A stretch of 64,000 bases of DNA from JARYLZ01 sp964388275 (GTDB lineage: Bacteria; Bacteroidota; Ignavibacteria; SZUA-365). The stretch spans positions 62,001-126,000 of the forward strand of contig CAYLZD010000003.1 in the NCBI GenBank assembly GCA_964388275.1, read 5' to 3'. A model generated the notes under the pieces. That model did no database searches. It was not told the DNA's origin and saw only the letters and a list, made by a program, of their open reading frames with translations. The translations under genes and the position numbers were made by a program. Shown here in pieces: positions 1 to 7,505 of this stretch. Every line of letters starts with the position of its first letter. Position 1 is the first letter of the stretch.

Positions 1-560
1 AGGCGTAAGAACCCTTGACCTCCATCGTGGCGCTTTTTATTCCCGCTCCCTCGCCCTCCAATTCGTCTATCAAATCGACGGAATAACCCCGCCGCTCGCA
101 GAAACGCAGGTACATGCGCCGCAGCATATCCGCCCAATCCTGTGATTCGGTGCCGCCGGCCCCCGAGTGAATGGTCAGAATCGCGTTGCGCTGATCATCA
201 GGTCCTGAAAGCATGTTTTTAAACTCCAAGTCGGAAAGCCGGCTCAGAGTTTCGCGGAATTCTCGTTCGAGTTCCTCGGCGATGGCGGTATCGGCGGTCT
301 CTTCAGCCAGTTCTATCAGCGTTTCATAATCCGATGCGCTGCGGTCCACCGCTTCCCAGAGTTCCACCCATTCTCGGCGCAAGGCGATTTCCCGCATGGT
401 TTTCTGAGCGGCGATATTGTCGTCCCAGAAACCCGGTTGATGCGTCTGCCGCTCGAATTCCTCTATTTCGGCGATTTTCCGACCGATGTCAAAGATACCC
501 CCGGAGTGCATTGACGCGCTCGCGGATATCCCGGGATCGGGTTGAGTGCTCTTCAAACAT
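1..560 (-). CDS. prfB: Peptide chain release factor 2 (5' part), expressed by +1 frameshift
   Basis: RF2 recognises UGA and UAA stop codons and triggers peptide release on the ribosome. Only the N-terminal half is present; the gene runs off the left edge of the window. Reading the minus strand from ATG at 560 gives 23 codons (start MFEEHSTRSRDIRE) and then an in-frame TGA at 491-489. Shifting +1 at that point opens a frame that continues to the window edge and reads as a typical RF2: a helical N-terminal domain with the family signature QPGFWDD, then the HSGAGGTESQDWADMLRRMY block that opens the release-factor core domain. A Shine-Dalgarno-like GAGGAA lies about 6 nt before the ATG. The GGQ motif lies outside the window. 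The interruption is the classical autoregulatory frameshift, not a mutation. Confidence 0.96.
488..502 (-). promoter_or_regulatory. Programmed +1 ribosomal frameshift site of prfB
   Basis: On the minus strand the sequence GGGGGTATCTTTGAC spans 502 to 488. It contains the Shine-Dalgarno-like G-run, a 3-nt spacer, the slippery CTT codon, the UGA stop and the following C, in the same arrangement as the well-studied Escherichia coli prfB site. UGA followed by C is a weak stop, so low RF2 levels favour slippage into the productive frame. This is established autoregulation for the family, and all elements are visible here. Translation downstream of the shift matches RF2 without any further break. 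Confidence 0.95.
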
Positions 561-576
561 GATATTCCTCTCGGTG

Positions 577-780
577 TCAGGTGAAATAATACGGCGACAG
601 CGTTGAGCGCCGCCGCCCGCGACGGCGGGCGATCGGCCGTTGAAACTGCACATATTCGATCAGCGGCGCCGGAAGCGCAATAATACGCGGGGCGGGCGCC
701 GGGTTGAAATTTAGAAACAGGACCAGCACGAAGACGGCAAGCGCCCTTCGAATCGACAGAGGGGCGTCACTGCGGCGCAT
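577..780 (-). CDS. Possible small single-pass membrane protein
   Basis: A 67-residue reading frame starts at an ATG inside the end of phoH (overlap 14 nt, starting MRRSDAPLS) and ends 16 nt before the prfB start codon. It has one hydrophobic stretch (about residues 11-25, RALAVFVLVLFLNF), a proline-rich middle and an Arg-rich segment near the C-terminus (RRRGRRR). No family is recognised. Support is positional only: same strand, start overlapping the upstream gene as in translationally coupled genes, and it fills a gap that would otherwise be about 200 nt. The GC-rich composition makes chance open frames common, so it may be spurious. Confidence 0.3.
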   Translation of the reverse strand: MRRSDAPLSIRRALAVFVLVLFLNFNPAPAPRIIALPAPLIEYVQFQRPIARRRGRRRSTLSPYYFT

Positions 781-1768
781 CGCGTCCCTCCTCATGCCAG
801 CGCTCGTAAGCTGCAATAATATCCTTCACGAGTTTATGGCGAACGACATCGCCCTTGTCGAGATACACGAAAGAGACGCCCTCAACGCCCTTCAGGACAT
901 CCTGTATCTCAACCAGCCCGGAAACGGTCCGGCTCGGCAGGTCTATCTGCGTGATGTCGCCCGTGACGATCGCCCGGGAGTTTCCACCCATTCTCGTCAG
1001 GAACATCTTCATCTGCATTCCGGTGGCGTTCTGGGCTTCGTCCAGGATTATGAACGCGTTGTTCAACGTGCGGCCTCTCATGTAGGCCAGAGGGACTATC
1101 TCGATAGTCCGGCGCTCGAGAGACGTCTTGAGTTTGTCGGCCGGTAGCATGTCGTCCAGCGCGTCATAAAGCGGTCTGAGATAGGGATCCACCTTTTCCC
1201 TCAAATCCCCCGGAAGGAATCCGAGGCTCTCCCCTGCCTCCACAGCCGGCCTCGCCAGGACGATTTTTCCCACTTCGTGACGGCGCAGTGCCGCCACGGC
1301 CGATGCAACCGCCAAATAGGTTTTGCCTGTGCCGGCGGGACCGATCGCGAAAACGATGTCGTTGGTCCTAACCGCTTTCATGTATCCGATCTGCCCGGCG
1401 GTCCTGGCCTTGATGTAGTCCTGTTTGGCATAAAGGACCACATTATCCACATCTTCGGGCTGGATCTCCAGGGCGCTGCCGTTGGCTATGATGTCCATAA
1501 CAGTCAGGACGTCGCGCTCGGTGAGCCGGTCCGTTTTGTTTACGACGAACATCAGTTCCTTCAGGATTTTTTCCGCATTGTCCACTGAAACTTCGTCGCC
1601 CCGGAGCAGCGCCGTTTCGCCCCTGGCTGTGATGCGAACATCCAGCCTCTGTTCTATCAAGCGGAGATGCGCATCGTTGACGCCGAAAAGAAGCTGCGGA
1701 TTGTTCGAGGTAAGTTTGACTCGTCGCTCTATTATTTCCACTGTGTCGCCGATTTGCCCGGGTGTCAA
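767..1768 (-). CDS. phoH: PhoH family ATPase (PhoH-like / YbeZ)
   Basis: PhoH-like proteins are cytoplasmic P-loop ATPases; YbeZ homologues work with the YbeY endoribonuclease in rRNA maturation and ribosome quality control. This 333-residue protein has the N-terminal LFGVNDAHLRLIE element typical of the group, Walker A GPAGTGKT at residues 143-150, the conserved ARPAVEAGESLGFLPGD segment and Walker B FIILDEAQN around residues 239-247, followed by TGDITQIDLP. Length and motif order fit the family. The best start is a TTG at 1768; no strong Shine-Dalgarno is visible, and a perfect terminator hairpin ends only about 10 nt upstream. The ybeY gene is present in this window but about 38 kb away. 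Confidence 0.93.
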   Translation of the reverse strand: MTPGQIGDTVEIIERRVKLTSNNPQLLFGVNDAHLRLIEQRLDVRITARGETALLRGDEVSVDNAEKILKELMFVVNKTDRLTERDVLTVMDIIANGSALEIQPEDVDNVVLYAKQDYIKARTAGQIGYMKAVRTNDIVFAIGPAGTGKTYLAVASAVAALRRHEVGKIVLARPAVEAGESLGFLPGDLREKVDPYLRPLYDALDDMLPADKLKTSLERRTIEIVPLAYMRGRTLNNAFIILDEAQNATGMQMKMFLTRMGGNSRAIVTGDITQIDLPSRTVSGLVEIQDVLKGVEGVSFVYLDKGDVVRHKLVKDIIAAYERWHEEGRDAPQ

Positions 1769-1778
1769 TTAAGGGTAG

Positions 1779-1815
1779 AAAAAACCCTTACATTCCACGA
1801 ATGTAAGGGTTTTTT
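1779..1815 (-). terminator. Perfect 17-bp bidirectional Rho-independent terminator
   Basis: Arms AAAAAACCCTTACATTC (1779-1795) and GAATGTAAGGGTTTTTT (1799-1815) are perfect inverted complements around a 3-nt CAC loop. Both strands end in a run of six T, so it can stop transcription in either direction. On the minus strand it terminates the lipoprotein/LysM transcript 40 nt after its last gene. It sits unusually close to the phoH start codon (about 10 nt). Confidence 0.92.
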
Positions 1816-1855
1816 CGAAATTCGTTCAACAGGACGCGGGATCGCCGCTTGCGGC

Positions 1856-2656
1856 CTATTTGTTGACGTTTTCAGGCGCTTTTTTCTCGTCGGTCATCCC
1901 GCCTGTCGCGGCCGCGGCTTCGCGTTTCTGCCTGTAATACTTGCGCGCGGCGCTTTCCTCTTCAGGGGTCAGCGGCGCAGGCGCCGGAATTTTCAGAACC
2001 TGTCCGGGGTAGATGAGATCCGGGTTCCTGATCTGATCCCTGTTCTTCTGCCAGATTTTCGGCCAGCGGAAAGCATCTCCATAGATATCCGGCTTCTTTG
2101 CAATGTTCCAGAGACAGTCGCGGTCCTTGGACCAAGTGCCGACGGTGTAAGTTTTCTCAGCTCTGGAGAGCGTGTCGCGCAGCACCTTGATGTTCTCTCC
2201 GATGCGCTGCACTCTGTCGTAGAATGCAGGAAGGAGGCTGATCTTGTTTCCTGCGAGAGCCGAGTATTCGCGCTCCGCTTCGTCGACTTCCGATTTGCGC
2301 GCGAGAAGATCCATGGGTGAAAGCCGCAGAAGTTCGTTGATGTTGTTTTCCAGCCTGCGGAGCCTGGCTTCGTAGGCTTCCACGTCGGCTCTTGTTGCGC
2401 CGACCAGCGCGTAGAGTTCGTCGATGCAGCGCTCGTGATCGGACTGTTTCTGTGCGAGCAATCTGTTTTTCTCGGCGAGCTGTGCATCGAGGGTGGATTC
2501 CTGTCTTTTGAGTTCGCCCGCTCGCTGTTCGAGTTGACGGATTTTCTCGACGGCCTGCTCCTCCGTCATCCGATCGTCCTGCGCGAAGGCGTTCGGAGCG
2601 CATGCAATAAGCAAAGCGCCCAATATTATAGCGGCGAATGCGATGTGTCGTGTCAT
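1856..2656 (-). CDS. Secreted coiled-coil protein with C-terminal LysM domain
   Basis: A 266-residue protein with a signal peptide (MTRHIAFAAIILGALL, cleavage probably near NAFAQ), followed by about 150 residues of charged heptad-like coiled coil (EQAVEKIRQLEQRAGELKRQ and onward). A LysM module follows (YTVGTWSKDRDCLWNIAKKP through NPDLIYPGQVLKIP), then a charged tail. LysM domains bind peptidoglycan, so this is probably a periplasmic envelope-tethering or cell-wall organising protein. The start at 2656 is chosen because GAGGAG precedes it by 7 nt and the signal peptide begins there. It follows a small coiled-coil lipoprotein by 43 nt and shares its promoter; a strong terminator lies just downstream. 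Confidence 0.85.
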   Translation of the reverse strand: MTRHIAFAAIILGALLIACAPNAFAQDDRMTEEQAVEKIRQLEQRAGELKRQESTLDAQLAEKNRLLAQKQSDHERCIDELYALVGATRADVEAYEARLRRLENNINELLRLSPMDLLARKSEVDEAEREYSALAGNKISLLPAFYDRVQRIGENIKVLRDTLSRAEKTYTVGTWSKDRDCLWNIAKKPDIYGDAFRWPKIWQKNRDQIRNPDLIYPGQVLKIPAPAPLTPEEESAARKYYRQKREAAAATGGMTDEKKAPENVNK

Positions 2657-2699
2657 GATATGTTCTCCTCGGATTGGTTTAGCCGTTCCGTGTTTCCGC

Positions 2700-2981
2700 T
2701 CAATTGCCTTTCCAGTTCGAAAGACGCTGTTTGACCAGCTCCTTGTCTTTCGCGCACTGGTCCAGCTTGGCTTCCGTCGCGGAAATCTGACGGTCGACGG
2801 AACCGATCTGGGACTGTTTGTTCTGGATTGACGATTCGAGCGAACTGATTTCGCGCTCGAGCTGCCGGATTCTATCCAGTTGCTCCTGGGTGGCATATGA
2901 AGTGCAACCCGACAACATGATGCCTCCGGCGAACGCGGCGATCGCCAGCAACAGTACCACTTGGCTGCGGAGTTTCTTCAT
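2700..2981 (-). CDS. Small coiled-coil outer-membrane lipoprotein
   Basis: A 93-residue protein with a type II signal peptide: basic start (MKKLRSQ), hydrophobic core and lipobox LSGC with the modified Cys at residue 26. The mature part is nearly all predicted heptad coiled coil (QLDRIRQLEREISSLESS...), similar in layout to Lpp-type lipoproteins, though no sequence family is recognised. It is the first gene of a two-gene transcript with the LysM protein. A structural pair linking outer membrane and peptidoglycan is an attractive inference. AGGAG lies upstream of the ATG. Confidence 0.82.
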   Translation of the reverse strand: MKKLRSQVVLLLAIAAFAGGIMLSGCTSYATQEQLDRIRQLEREISSLESSIQNKQSQIGSVDRQISATEAKLDQCAKDKELVKQRLSNWKGN

Positions 2982-3050
2982 TTTGTTTCTCCTTGAAAGT
3001 GGTCAATTAAAGTAGAAGATGAGATTCGTCATATAAATCAAATCAGTTCA

Positions 3051-3079
3051 ATTATAAGAAGATTCCGACGGATAGTCAA
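3051..3079 (-). promoter_or_regulatory. Strong sigma70-type promoter for the lipoprotein/LysM operon
   Basis: On the minus strand TTGACT (3079-3074) and a perfect TATAAT (3056-3051) are separated by exactly 17 nt. The box lies about 70 nt upstream of the lipoprotein start, in an AT-rich gap after dusB. It is one of the best sigma70 matches in the window and fits the abundance expected of a structural lipoprotein. Confidence 0.8.
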
Positions 3080-3126
3080 GAAAAATCGGATAACTTAAAA
3101 AAAACAACGATTCAAAACCTTGAGTT

Positions 3127-4116
3127 TCATTCAGAATGGCCGTTTTCTTCGTGATATCTAATGCTCGCAAGCAAATCATCCACTTCGGCATGACTTTCGG
3201 TTTTCATCAGTGCCATCCTGTAGTGCTTTCCGTTCTTTATCGAATGGAAATAGCCGCTGTAATGCTTGCGCATCTCCAGAACAGCCCGGCGCTCTCCCTT
3301 GTATTGGACCGCGAGACGCAGATGTCGCATGGCGGTGGCGATTCTTTCTCCGATATCCGGCGGAGGCGGCAGGACTCCAGTATCGAGCAATTGGCGGGCT
3401 TCCCTGAAAATCCAGGGAGCTGCGATCGCGCCGCGGGCGATCATGACGGCATCGCATCCGGTCTCGTCGAACGCTCTCTTCGCGTCGGCCGCGTTCAGCA
3501 CGTCGCCGTTGAGTATGACCGGAATGCTCACCGCCTTTTTCACCCGGGGTATCCAGCTCCAATCCGCCGCACCCGAGTGCCCCTGGTCGCGTGTACGGCA
3601 ATGCACGGTCAGCGCTCTGATCCCGGCATCCTCCAGCATTTGCGCTATCTCGACGATTTTTATGCTCCCGGAGTCCCAGCCGAGACGTGTTTTTAGCGTA
3701 ACCGGTATCCGAATGCGCTTGACTATCGCGCTTGCCATGCTCGCCAACCGCGCCGGCTCTCTCAACAGCCCCGCACCGGCGCCGCGCATGGCGATGTCTT
3801 TCACCCAGCAACCGGCGTTGATGTCCAGCAGCTCGGGTCCGGCTTCTTCGGCGAGGACCGCCGCCGCCAGCATCGTTCCGAGATCGCCGCCGTATATCTG
3901 AACGCCGACAGGACGCTCGTCCGGGTGCAGGCGCAATTTCAAGCGCGCCTTCGTCGGTTTGTTGCTGCGGACCAGTCCGTCGGCATTCACGAACTCGGTG
4001 TACACCATGTCCGCCCCGAAGCTCTTGCATATCAGACGGAACGAAATATCCGTCACGTCTTCCATCGGGGCCAGGAACAGGCCTCCTTGCACGCCGAGCT
4101 GTTCAAACAGTTGCAT
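3127..4116 (-). CDS. dusB: tRNA-dihydrouridine synthase (DusB-like)
   Basis: FMN-dependent enzyme that reduces specific uridines of tRNA to dihydrouridine. The 329-residue protein has the family start LFLAPMEDVTDISFR, the VGVQIYGG strand, and the catalytic block DINAGCWVKDIAMRGAGAGLL with the proton-donor Cys at residue 103. The flavin-binding LKTRLGWD segment, HCRTRDQGHSG, and VILNGDV/CDAVMIARGA near the end of the barrel follow. Length is normal for the family. It overlaps the end of the preceding glycosyltransferase by 14 nt, so it is probably co-transcribed with it. Assignment to the DusB branch, rather than DusA or DusC, rests on general resemblance. Confidence 0.93.
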   Translation of the reverse strand: MQLFEQLGVQGGLFLAPMEDVTDISFRLICKSFGADMVYTEFVNADGLVRSNKPTKARLKLRLHPDERPVGVQIYGGDLGTMLAAAVLAEEAGPELLDINAGCWVKDIAMRGAGAGLLREPARLASMASAIVKRIRIPVTLKTRLGWDSGSIKIVEIAQMLEDAGIRALTVHCRTRDQGHSGAADWSWIPRVKKAVSIPVILNGDVLNAADAKRAFDETGCDAVMIARGAIAAPWIFREARQLLDTGVLPPPPDIGERIATAMRHLRLAVQYKGERRAVLEMRKHYSGYFHSIKNGKHYRMALMKTESHAEVDDLLASIRYHEENGHSE

Positions 4117-5263
4117 GCGCCTGTCTTCCGCACGCTACGCGTTCGTATATCGCCGCGGTTTTCAGTGCTGTGTTCTTCCATGAGAACCTCCCGGCTTGCG
4201 CGGCGCCGAGCTTCGAGAGCCGCGCTCTGAGCTCGTGATCGCTGAAGAGTCGGGTCAGGGTTTCGGCGAACACGCTCTGGTCCTCCGGATCGATCATAAG
4301 GGCCGCCTCGCCGGCCACCTCGGGCAGGGACGCCCTGTTCGAACACAACACTGGAGTCCCGTGCGTCATCGCATCCAGAACGGGGAATCCGAAGCCCTCG
4401 TACAGGGAGGGCAACACGAGCGCCAGAGCGTGCGTGTAGAGCGCGGAGAGCTCGGTTTCGTCCACGTACCCGGTCAGATGCACTCTCCCCCGGGCGCCCG
4501 AAGCGCTCATGCGCTCGGATAACTCGTAGCGCGGATCGGGATTTCCCGTGATGACAAGGTCGGGAAACGCCTCCCCCGACTGCAGCGCGGCCCGGGAGTA
4601 GGCGTCCAACAGCAATGAAAGGCCCTTGTACGGCTCCATCCTGCCCACGAACAGGAAGTAACCCGACGCTTTGAAAAGATCCGAGAATCGCGGTGGAAAT
4701 CCGAGTTCCGACTTCCGCAAAGACGCCGCAAGAGGCGCCACATCCACCCGCGCGGCGTCGATGCGCGCCAGACGCTGCATTTCCATTCTGCTGAACTCCG
4801 AATCCGTGATCACGGCAGCCGCGTGTCGGACTGAAAGCCGCAGAGCCGCGCGGAACATTCCCGGCAGCATGGTCTTCTTCGACCGGGCCAGCAGCCTCGG
4901 GTACGCGAGCGGTACCACGTCATGAATAGTGATGACCACAGGCGTCGAACGCATAAACAAAGGGGCCAGGAAATCCGGAGTGTGAAAAACGTCGTACGAC
5001 CCGCCGCCTACCAATCGAGGGATTTCGAGTTGATGAGACGGCGAGTACAACGAGCCCTCCGCCACTCCGGACACGGCCCGTTCCACGTCTTCGGGTTCTC
5101 GCGCCTCCGAAACCTTCGAGCCCGCGTATATGTGCAGTCTCACCGCGTCCGGACAGTGCGCCAGCAGCGCCTCGCACAACCGAATCGAATAACCGCCGAT
5201 GCCGGAACGCCGCGGCGTGATGGCGTGCCCGTCGAAAACGACCCGCAGGCGCCCGTCAATCAT
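4103..5263 (-). CDS. Glycosyltransferase family 4 (GT-B fold)
   Basis: A 386-residue retaining glycosyltransferase of the GT4/Glycos_transf_1 type. The N-terminal half carries GIGGYSIRLCEAL and the acceptor-side fold. The C-terminal half has YFLFVGRMEPYKGLSLLLDAY, the nucleotide-sugar loop, and PSLYEGFGFPVLDAM in place of the usual E-x7-E motif, with Asp in the second acidic position. Sugar donor and acceptor cannot be read from sequence. The start is ATG 5263, overlapping the stop of the upstream epimerase gene by 8 nt (a GTG lies directly before it). Coupling to a UDP-GlcNAc 2-epimerase suggests a role in surface polysaccharide or LPS assembly. Confidence 0.88.
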   Translation of the reverse strand: MIDGRLRVVFDGHAITPRRSGIGGYSIRLCEALLAHCPDAVRLHIYAGSKVSEAREPEDVERAVSGVAEGSLYSPSHQLEIPRLVGGGSYDVFHTPDFLAPLFMRSTPVVITIHDVVPLAYPRLLARSKKTMLPGMFRAALRLSVRHAAAVITDSEFSRMEMQRLARIDAARVDVAPLAASLRKSELGFPPRFSDLFKASGYFLFVGRMEPYKGLSLLLDAYSRAALQSGEAFPDLVITGNPDPRYELSERMSASGARGRVHLTGYVDETELSALYTHALALVLPSLYEGFGFPVLDAMTHGTPVLCSNRASLPEVAGEAALMIDPEDQSVFAETLTRLFSDHELRARLSKLGAAQAGRFSWKNTALKTAAIYERVACGRQAHATV

Positions 5264-6419
5264 CACCGATATTACGGATCAGTATGTCGGCTATCCTTTC
5301 GGACGCCCTGCCGTCGCCGTACGGATTGCCGGCGTCGGTCATCCGGGCTCTCGCCTCCTCGTTATCGAGAAGTTCCGAAACGGCCGTTGTGATTCGTTCC
5401 CTGTCCGTGCCGACAAGGCGCGATACGCCCGCGGCGATGCCCTCGGGACGCTCGGTGACATCTCTCATCACGAGCACCGGCTTCTTCAAGGAAGGCCCTT
5501 CCTCCTGTATGCCGCCGGAATCCGTCAGGAGGAGCACGCTTCGCTCCATCAACAGCAGCAGTTGCTCGTATCTGACCGGATCGATCAAGTGTATTCTCGG
5601 GAATCCGGCAAGGAAGCGTCGGACCGTTTCCCGGACGTTCGGATTGGGATGCACCGGATAAACGATATGCGCGTCCGGATACCGCCGGATGATGTCGGTC
5701 ATGGCAAGACACATGCGCTCGAAAGGCGCCCCGAAGCTTTCGCGCCTGTGCGCCGTGACGGTGATAGCCCGGAGCGATCCTTCGAGCAGACCTTCCGAGA
5801 AAGCTTCCGGCAAACCGGCATCCGTCAGCAAAGCCAGCCGTTCTGCCCCGCCCATCCGGCCCAGTATCTTCAATCCCAGGTACAATGCGTCAACCACCGT
5901 GTTTCCGGTGACGAACACCTTGCTTCCATCATGGCCTTCCCTGCGCAGGTTCCCGGCCGCGGTCTCCGTGGGCGCGAAGTGATAATCCGTCAGGACGGAA
6001 CACAGGGCTCGGTTCATCTCTTCGGGAAACGGGCTGAATTTGTCGAACGACCTCAACCCCGCTTCCACATGGGCCACAGTGACACGGCTGTAATATGCCG
6101 CGAGGGCCGATGCGAAAACGGTGGTCGTGTCGCCCTGCACGAGCAGCACGTCGGGCTTGACGTCCTCCAGCACGGTCTTGAGTTTCGTCAGCACGGCCGT
6201 TGTGACGTACTCGAGGGACTGGTTGCGCATCATCACGTCCAGGTCGACATCCTCGCGTATCCCGAAAAACGAGGTGACCTGGCGCAGCATTTCCCTGTGC
6301 TGCGAAGTCAGGCACACCGTTACACGAAAATCGTCGGGCGCGCTCAGGAAACGCTTTATTACGGGCGCTAATTTTATGGCTTCAGGTCGGGTGCCGAAAA
6401 CGAACAGGGCGTGAACCAT
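5256..6419 (-). CDS. wecB: UDP-N-acetylglucosamine 2-epimerase (non-hydrolysing)
   Basis: Interconverts UDP-GlcNAc and UDP-ManNAc for surface polysaccharide synthesis. The 387-residue protein starts FVFGTRPEAIKLAPVI, the family N-terminal signature. It continues with VQGDTTTVFASALAAYY, HVEAGLRSFDKFSPFPEEMNR (split here as HVEAGLRS and PFPEEMNR), TVTAHRRESFG, and LLTDSGGIQEEGPSLKKPVL, the allosteric/active-site loop. All positions expected for the non-hydrolysing enzyme are present and the length is typical. It heads a short unit with the GT4 and dusB; no convincing Shine-Dalgarno is visible before the ATG. Confidence 0.93.
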   Translation of the reverse strand: MVHALFVFGTRPEAIKLAPVIKRFLSAPDDFRVTVCLTSQHREMLRQVTSFFGIREDVDLDVMMRNQSLEYVTTAVLTKLKTVLEDVKPDVLLVQGDTTTVFASALAAYYSRVTVAHVEAGLRSFDKFSPFPEEMNRALCSVLTDYHFAPTETAAGNLRREGHDGSKVFVTGNTVVDALYLGLKILGRMGGAERLALLTDAGLPEAFSEGLLEGSLRAITVTAHRRESFGAPFERMCLAMTDIIRRYPDAHIVYPVHPNPNVRETVRRFLAGFPRIHLIDPVRYEQLLLLMERSVLLLTDSGGIQEEGPSLKKPVLVMRDVTERPEGIAAGVSRLVGTDRERITTAVSELLDNEEARARMTDAGNPYGDGRASERIADILIRNIGDD

Positions 6420-6480
6420 GATGTTGTGTTATGCGATGATTGATGCGCGGTCACCGGATCGACGGCGCTTTGCCGTCCGG

Positions 6481-7440
6481 TCAATATAGGCGTCCAGCCG
6501 GGGAATCCGAATCGGCGCGGAGCAGCTCGCCTATCCGGAAGCGGAGTTCGTCGATTTCCTTTTCAATGTTGCCGCGCAAGGACTCCGCGGAATACCGGTG
6601 CTGCCACTTGCGAAACGCCAGTCGAGTGGCAAGGCTCGCGTAAATACGGCGATCGATGGATGGAGGCAGCCAGCCGAGAATCTTGCGCCTGCTGCTGTAT
6701 GGAAGATATTGCACGTGAATCTGCGGTATGAGTCCCCTTTCGGCTTCTCCCAGGAGTTCGTGCAGAATTATTCGATTCTCCATGACGAGGGAAATCTGCA
6801 TCACTACCAATATCACCAGCAGACCGGCGCCGATGAACAAGCCCTCCATCATCGAGAGTCCGGCGCCGGCCTGTGTGGTCCAGTAATTCCATGCCATGTG
6901 TATTCCCACGGCCGCCGAGATACCGGCCGCAAGCAGGGGCGCCCGTGCCGGGCGGTAGCGGTATTTGGACAATCCGACAGCCATGCCGAATACGCCAGTT
7001 GCCATGGCGTGCATCACGGCGGTGTACAGGGTACGCAACATCACCCGCTGCACCCATTCGTCCGCGGATCTCGCGGTGAGGAAATAAAGGAAGTTCTCCG
7101 TCATGCCGAAACCCAGGCCAATAGCCATCCCATAGACGACGCCGTCGGTGATATTGTCGAATCGCTTGTCCCTCGCAGTCCAGATCAGAAATAGCCCCTT
7201 GGCGACTTCCTCTATGGCGGGCGCTATGTAGACCGTCCTTTCGAAAGCTTCGGCTGCAAACAGTTCCGCCGTGTATCGGCTCGCGAATATGCCGAATATC
7301 ACGGCTCCGACTGCGCCCCAGATGAAATTCAGGAGAAGGAGTCCAACCGGCTCGCGGTCGTAACGGTCAAGCGACCATACCGCCCAGAGATAGAGCAGTA
7401 TCGGGACTATGGCGAAAATCAGCGATGCGACTGCCTGCAT
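6481..7440 (-). CDS. PrsW family intramembrane protease (copy 1)
   Basis: PrsW proteins are multi-pass membrane proteases of the CAAX-protease-related superfamily; Bacillus PrsW cleaves the anti-sigma factor RsiW. This 319-residue copy has about eight hydrophobic segments and the three family motifs. EEVAK in IAPAIEEVAKGLFLIW is motif 1, GLGFGMTENFLYF supplies the acidic/Asn motif, and VMHAMATGVFG carries the His. A soluble C-terminal tail of about 110 residues contains ATRLAFRKWQHRY. The next gene upstream is a paralogue of the same length. Substrate is unknown; no anti-sigma factor gene is adjacent. Confidence 0.88.
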   Translation of the reverse strand: MQAVASLIFAIVPILLYLWAVWSLDRYDREPVGLLLLNFIWGAVGAVIFGIFASRYTAELFAAEAFERTVYIAPAIEEVAKGLFLIWTARDKRFDNITDGVVYGMAIGLGFGMTENFLYFLTARSADEWVQRVMLRTLYTAVMHAMATGVFGMAVGLSKYRYRPARAPLLAAGISAAVGIHMAWNYWTTQAGAGLSMMEGLFIGAGLLVILVVMQISLVMENRIILHELLGEAERGLIPQIHVQYLPYSSRRKILGWLPPSIDRRIYASLATRLAFRKWQHRYSAESLRGNIEKEIDELRFRIGELLRADSDSPAGRLY

Positions 7441-7505
7441 GACAGATATGGACCGGATTTTCCGTTATTCAGTCGGGATGGACTCATGCCGGACAGTTGC
7501 TTCCG

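Noticed and set aside
1..560. Internal stop in the release-factor gene as a sign of a pseudogene
   Set aside because: The stop sits in a textbook RF2 frameshift signal, and the +1 frame is intact.
5199..6371. 390-codon open frame on the plus strand
   Set aside because: It lies antisense to the clearly recognisable UDP-GlcNAc 2-epimerase gene; composition is Arg/His-rich and matches no family.
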